Assembly: GCA_015487535.1 (NCBI GenBank) | Contig: WFPN01000102.1 | Coordinates: 1 to 9,096 of the forward strand | Length of the DNA stretch: 9,096 nucleotides | Source of the DNA: Aquificaceae bacterium | GTDB taxonomy: Bacteria; Aquificota; Aquificia; Aquificales; Aquificaceae | Reading direction: 5' to 3' | In this document: positions 5,937 to 9,096 of the stretch, one piece after another | How the letters are laid out: each line of letters begins with the position of its first letter | Position numbering within the stretch: the stretch's first letter is position 1 | Notes under the pieces: generated by a model | Database searches by the model: none | Told to the model about the DNA's origin: nothing | Seen by the model: only the letters and a program-made list of their open reading frames with translations | Translations under genes and position numbers: made by a program

Positions 5937-6020
5937 TGCCGGAGGCGGGAGTCGAACCCGCACGCCCTTGCGGGCAGGTGATTTTGAGTCACCCGCGTCT
6001 GCCAGTTCCGCCACTCCGGC
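5937..6020 (-). tRNA. tRNA-Leu, anticodon CAA
   Basis: An 84-base class II tRNA on the minus strand. The acceptor stem is GCCGGAG (6020-6014) paired with CTCCGGC (5944-5938), followed by discriminator A (5937), as leucine tRNAs require. The anticodon stem GGTGA/TCACC encloses the loop CTCAAAA, giving anticodon CAA, which reads UUG. There is a long variable arm (TGCCCGCAAGGGCG) and a T arm GCGGG-TTCGACT-CCCGC. CCA is not encoded: the next bases are CTT. The gene's 3' end points toward the phage cluster, the arrangement seen when tyrosine integrases use a tRNA end as attachment site, but no duplicate of the 3' end is present in the window. Confidence 0.96.
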
Positions 6021-6028
6021 TCGGTTTA

Positions 6029-6057
6029 ATTATAAATCAGCGGCCTTGCCCTCCAAA
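6029..6057 (-). promoter_or_regulatory. Promoter of tRNA-Leu
   Basis: On the minus strand a perfect TATAAT (6034-6029) ends 8 bases before the mature tRNA, with a weak -35, TTTGGA (6057-6052), 17 bases upstream. Transcription would start within a few bases of the tRNA 5' end. Confidence 0.6.
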
Positions 6058-6111
6058 GGCTTATAAGTAAATTCATATATCCTGATGAGACGATCTTTGA
6101 GTTTAATAAAA

Positions 6112-6141
6112 TTTACATTCAGTCTCAATTTTCTTTATAAT
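6112..6141 (+). promoter_or_regulatory. Promoter of the FMN-binding protein gene
   Basis: TTTACA (6112-6117), 18-base spacer, perfect TATAAT (6136-6141). Predicted transcription start is about 6148, only a few bases before ATG 6151, so the transcript would be nearly leaderless. This excludes the upstream in-frame ATG 6085 as start. Confidence 0.65.
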
Positions 6142-6150
6142 GTTATCGGG

Positions 6151-6687
6151 ATGAGAACCCTCTTGGTTTCATTTCTGCTTGCCCTCGGAATGTTTACCTT
6201 CTCAGAAGAGAGGGACTTCAACACTCCCGAAGCTGTGTTAGAAAAACTCTATCCCGGGGCAGTGGTAGAGGTAAAGAACATTGTCCTGAGCAAGGAGCAG
6301 CAAAAGGAAATAGAAAACCTTGCAAAAGCTCCCCTGAGTTCCCGATTGATCTCTATATACGTGGTTAAAAAGGAGGGGCGTGTGATAGCGTACGGATACG
6401 TTGATACGCACAGGGTAAGGACACACACCGAGAGCGTTCTCTTCGTTATAAATCCGGAGGGGAAGATAGAGCTAATCGAGGTTCTCTCCTTTAACGAACC
6501 CCTTGAGTACATGGCGGACGAAAACTGGCTCGCCCTCTTTAAGGGTAAATCTCTGGATGGGAACGCGTCCAGGATAAGGAGGAGCATACCTAACATGACG
6601 GGCGCCACACTGACGGCCCGCGCCATCAAGAAAGCCGCGAGCCGGGCCCTCGCTATCTGGAAGGTTCTCTTCGGAGGAGGAAGTTGA
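6151..6687 (+). CDS. Exported FMN-binding domain protein (RnfG/NqrC-type flavinylated domain)
   Basis: A 178-residue protein with an N-terminal signal or anchor (MRTLLVSFLLALGMFTFS) followed by a single FMN-binding domain. Near the C-terminus is TGATLT (150-155), the motif in which, in NqrC, RnfG and NosR, the flavin transferase ApbE links FMN by a phosphoester to the threonine of GAT (here T153). The aspartate usual six residues before that Thr is Pro here (P147, in SIPNMTGAT). The mature domain faces the outside of the cytoplasmic membrane and would carry electrons. ATG 6151 is chosen because it gives the signal peptide and lies after a clear promoter, although there is no ribosome binding site. 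The stop overlaps the TTG start of the membrane protein gene, so the two are coupled and probably partners. No ApbE gene is in the window. Confidence 0.85.
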   Translation: MRTLLVSFLLALGMFTFSEERDFNTPEAVLEKLYPGAVVEVKNIVLSKEQQKEIENLAKAPLSSRLISIYVVKKEGRVIAYGYVDTHRVRTHTESVLFVINPEGKIELIEVLSFNEPLEYMADENWLALFKGKSLDGNASRIRRSIPNMTGATLTARAIKKAASRALAIWKVLFGGGS

Positions 6688-7631
6688 GGTTCTTTATATC
6701 TTCGAATATAAAGAGCAACGCGCCTCTTTACGTTACGGTGGTCCTTTTCCTCATCTCGTGCCTGATTTACTGGATAATCAACTGGTTCTTCTACGCCGCG
6801 AAGTTCGGGATAACCTACGAGGGTATGTTCAGCTACTTCTTTACCGACCCCCAGTTTCCCGAAAGGGTACCTATTGCCCAGCTCTTGGAGGATATGCACA
6901 TCCAGTTTTTCATCTATATAACCTTTTTACTCGTTCTCTCTTCCCTGTTCCTGCACAAGTGCGTTCGGGAAACCCTGAAATATACGCTGGTGGGTCTTTC
7001 CTTCCTATCGGCTACGGGAGACGTTCTCTCGGGTTTGGCCGTCTATTTCCTCGATTCTGCGTTTATCTACCTGAAAGTTTTCATGTTCCTATCCTTCCAG
7101 GTATTTACGGGCGCTATGCTCTTCTTGACCCTTAAGCTGTACCTGACTAAGGAGAGGGAAGAACCTCCAGAGAGGTCTCTGCTTTACTCTCTCGTATTTG
7201 CCTTCATCCTCTCCACACTCCTCTTTGCAGTATTCAATTTTTTTTTATTCATAAGTAAGCTCGGGCTCACTCCGGAGAGCGTAGCCAGTTATTATGCGGG
7301 CAACCCGCAGAAGTTCATCAGGCCCAAGAGCTTGGAGGGGATACTGGAGGTAGTGGGCCCACACACAGTGAGCATGGGTGTTTATCTATTCGCCCTAGTC
7401 CACTTTGCATTCTTTACCAACGTCAGGAGAAAGGTTCTCCTCAGCGCAGTGACCTTGCTCTCCGCACTGGCCGACAACTTTTCCCCTCTTCTTATAAGGT
7501 TCGTTAGCCCCGAGTTTTCTTATCTCAAGCTTATCTCTTTCCTGCTGCTTACAGCATCTATGGTTTACATATCCCTGGTGGTTGGTATCTCCATAATCAG
7601 GCACAGGGCAAAGGCTATACTGCTTATCTAA
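6684..7631 (+). CDS. Eight-helix membrane protein made of two four-helix repeats, partner of the FMN protein
   Basis: A 315-residue integral membrane protein starting at TTG 6684, which overlaps the preceding TGA (TTGA) and follows GGAGGAGG (6673-6680). Helices lie at about 15-38, 70-92, 98-121, 128-153, 166-190, 228-246, 250-270 and 281-304. Residues about 34-152 and 186-303 are copies of each other: KFGITYEGMFSYF against KLGLTPESVASYY, LLEDMH against ILEVVGPH, and SAxxD-x2-S-x-L with a later F-x-YLK-x3-FL in both (D113/D264, K131/K282). H72 and H227 are equivalent and near a helix end, so quinone or haem binding is possible. I do not recognise a named family. Coupling to the FMN protein suggests it passes electrons through the membrane to it. 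That function is an inference. Its stop overlaps that of argH. Confidence 0.8.
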   Translation: MRFFISSNIKSNAPLYVTVVLFLISCLIYWIINWFFYAAKFGITYEGMFSYFFTDPQFPERVPIAQLLEDMHIQFFIYITFLLVLSSLFLHKCVRETLKYTLVGLSFLSATGDVLSGLAVYFLDSAFIYLKVFMFLSFQVFTGAMLFLTLKLYLTKEREEPPERSLLYSLVFAFILSTLLFAVFNFFLFISKLGLTPESVASYYAGNPQKFIRPKSLEGILEVVGPHTVSMGVYLFALVHFAFFTNVRRKVLLSAVTLLSALADNFSPLLIRFVSPEFSYLKLISFLLLTASMVYISLVVGISIIRHRAKAILLI

Positions 7632-9004
7632 ACCAGCCCTTCCTCCCTCTTTGCAACCTCTACCATTCCAAGGACAGATTCTTTGGAGGTCCCTCCGTAG
7701 GTTCTCCTCCGATCGGCAACGACCTCAGGTTTGAATAGCTCAAAGACATCCTCTTCAAAGAGCTCGGAGAAGTTTTTAAGCTCTTCTAGCGAGATCTCCT
7801 CCAACCTCTTTCCCTTTTCGATCAGGTAGGCGACTATGCTACCCGCGATGTGATGAGCCTTCCTGAAGGGAACACCCTTCTGAACTAGGTAGTTGGCAAC
7901 GTCGGTTATCAGGACAAAGTTCCCGGCGTTCGAGTACATCCGATGTTCTCTAACCTTCAACCCCTCTATCACCTTCCTCATGCCTATGAGGGATCCTTTC
8001 AGGGTTCTTACGCTATCGAATAGAGGCTCTTTGTCCTCCTGCAGATCCCTGTTGTAGGCCGTGGGAAGTCCCTTCAGAGTTGTGAGGAGGGAGACGAGAT
8101 TTCCGTAAAGCCTCCCGGTCTTTCCCCGTATGAGTTCAAGAACGTCCGGGTTCTTCTTCTGGGGCATTATGGAGCTGCCCGTGCAGAGTTTGTCGGGAAG
8201 GTCAAGGTAGCCGAACTCTTCAGAGGCCCAGATTATAAGATCCTCCGAGAGCCGTGAGAGATGCATCCCCGTGAGTGCACAGGCAAAGAGGAACTCCGCT
8301 ATAAAGTCCCTGTCCGCAGTTGCGTAGATGGAGTTCCTCACAACCCTATTGAAGCCGAGGAGCTCGGCTGTGTAGTGTCTGTCTAGAGGGAAGTCCACCC
8401 CTGCAACGGCGCCGCTCCCAAGGGTGAGCTCGTCAGCCCTCCTGTAGCAGTCCAGGAACCTCTCGGTGTCCTTGAGGAAGGCCTCTCTGAAGGACAAGAA
8501 GTAGTGGGCAAGTCTGATGGGCTGGGCCCTCTGAAGATGGGTGTAGGCGGGAAGAACCACATCAACGCTGTTTCCCGCAGCTTTGACGAGGGATCTCCGA
8601 AGCTCCTTCAGCAGCTGAACTATACTCTCTATCTCTTTTTTCAGGTAGAGCCTCTCGTCGGTTGTGACCTGATCGTTCCTCGACCTTCCCGTGTGGAGTT
8701 TCCCCCCGAGATCCCCTATCCTGTTTATCAGCTCCGCCTCTATGTTCATGTGGACGTCTTCGAGCTCCCTCCTCCACTTGAACCTGCCTTCCTCTATGTC
8801 CTTCCTTATACTCTCTAGCCCTTCTATTATCTTCCTGCTCTCCTCCTTCGATAGCACCCCGGCCCTTTGGAGGGTCCTAACGTGGGCTATGTCCTGCTTT
8901 ATGTCCTCGAGGGCCAGCTCCTTGTCGAAGCTGACAGACTCGGTGAACTCCTCCACGAACTCGTCCGTTTCCTCGGAGAACCTGCCGGACCAAGGCTTTT
9001 CCAT
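7628..9004 (-). CDS. argH: Argininosuccinate lyase
   Basis: A 458-residue enzyme of the fumarase/aspartase superfamily that splits argininosuccinate into arginine and fumarate, the last step of arginine synthesis, in the cytoplasm as a homotetramer. Visible motifs: N-terminal PWSGRFSE (residues 4-11); LHTGRSRNDQV (103-113), substrate binding; AYTHLQRAQP (153-162), with the general catalytic H156; and the family signature GSSIMPQKKNPD (276-287), with catalytic S278 on the flexible loop. Length is normal and no key residue is missing. ATG 9004 gives the expected MxxPWxGRF start, although there is no ribosome binding site before it. It is transcribed toward the membrane protein gene, and their stops overlap by 4 bases. 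No other arginine gene is visible. Confidence 0.97.
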   Translation of the reverse strand: MEKPWSGRFSEETDEFVEEFTESVSFDKELALEDIKQDIAHVRTLQRAGVLSKEESRKIIEGLESIRKDIEEGRFKWRRELEDVHMNIEAELINRIGDLGGKLHTGRSRNDQVTTDERLYLKKEIESIVQLLKELRRSLVKAAGNSVDVVLPAYTHLQRAQPIRLAHYFLSFREAFLKDTERFLDCYRRADELTLGSGAVAGVDFPLDRHYTAELLGFNRVVRNSIYATADRDFIAEFLFACALTGMHLSRLSEDLIIWASEEFGYLDLPDKLCTGSSIMPQKKNPDVLELIRGKTGRLYGNLVSLLTTLKGLPTAYNRDLQEDKEPLFDSVRTLKGSLIGMRKVIEGLKVREHRMYSNAGNFVLITDVANYLVQKGVPFRKAHHIAGSIVAYLIEKGKRLEEISLEELKNFSELFEEDVFELFKPEVVADRRRTYGGTSKESVLGMVEVAKREEGLV

Positions 9005-9011
9005 AGAGGAA

Positions 9012-9020
9012 ATTTTAATA
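9012..9020 (-). promoter_or_regulatory. argH: Possible -10 region of argH
   Basis: TATTAAAAT (9020-9012) lies 7 bases before the argH ATG, with TAAAAT as the best -10. No good -35 is seen at the proper distance. If used, the argH transcript would start at or near its ATG. Confidence 0.35.
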
Positions 9021-9042
9021 CCTCGGTAATGTAAAACTTTGT

Positions 9043-9072
9043 TTGAAAAGATCCTCCTCGGTGCTATATTAT
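9043..9072 (+). promoter_or_regulatory. Promoter of a divergent gene at the right edge
   Basis: TTGAAA (9043-9048), then TATATT (9065-9070, spacer 16) or TATTAT (9067-9072, spacer 18). The start point would fall near 9077-9080, right at an ATG. Confidence 0.5.
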
Positions 9073-9078
9073 CCTTCC

Positions 9079-9096
9079 ATGAAACTCAGGCTCAGA
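9079..9096 (+). CDS. Probable start of a divergent gene (only six codons in the window)
   Basis: ATG 9079 opens MKLRLR and runs off the right edge. It is proposed because it follows a promoter-like sequence and stands divergent to argH. There is no ribosome binding site, as with the other two host genes that follow promoters here. The product cannot be guessed. Confidence 0.4.

Noticed and set aside
6085..6150. ATG 6085 as start of the FMN protein
   Set aside because: It lies upstream of the promoter at 6112-6141 and would bury the signal peptide behind 22 extra residues.
6249..6899. 216-codon minus-strand ORF
   Set aside because: It lies antisense to the FMN protein and the start of the membrane protein, both of which have clear domain or repeat evidence and coupled starts.
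6758..7135. 125-codon + strand ORF
   Set aside because: Other-frame reading of the membrane protein gene. No ribosome binding site or family likeness.

Overview
The window joins the end of a contractile-tail prophage (bases 1 to about 5580, possibly to about 5820) to ordinary chromosome (about 5937-9096). The host is probably a thermophilic bacterium, perhaps Aquificota. The reasons are heavy use of AGA/AGG for Arg and ATA for Ile, Lys/Glu-rich proteins and compact, overlapping genes. This is an impression from the sequence, not a measured placement.

Phage region, all on the + strand and head-to-tail: the 3' end of a neck or connector gene (1-161), a virion morphogenesis/gp10-like tail completion protein (140-574), a Mu gp37-like protein (574-1011), a 57-residue Mu gp38-like protein (1014-1187), tail sheath (1190-2455), tail tube (2460-2978), a tail assembly chaperone (2982-3299) with a -1 frameshift extension to 3388, and the tape measure (3376-5538). 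This is the Mu/P2-type order for the tail shaft. The genes overlap or nearly touch and have strong AGGAGG ribosome binding sites, as in one translationally coupled operon. The genes expected next (DNA circularisation protein, baseplate, fibres) are absent. After the tape measure there is only an 18-codon ORF, so the cluster looks cut off.

Bases 5539-5936 are AT-rich and I see no convincing gene there. They carry a cluster of TTACCAC motifs, two direct and one inverted, plus two palindromes. These resemble the end of a transposable phage or an operator region. A tRNA-Leu(CAA) gene follows on the minus strand, with its 3' end facing the phage.

Host region: an exported protein with a covalent-FMN motif (6151-6687) is translationally coupled to an eight-helix membrane protein built from two copies of a four-helix unit (6684-7631). 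Together they look like an uncharacterised extracytoplasmic electron-transfer module. Converging on them, with overlapping stop codons, is argH (argininosuccinate lyase, 7628-9004, minus strand). A divergent gene probably starts at 9079.

The strongest new-looking points are the in-sequence case for a programmed -1 frameshift (slippery GGGTTTTTTC at 3182-3191), the abrupt end of the tail operon next to the motif cluster, and the FMN-protein/duplicated-membrane-protein pair.
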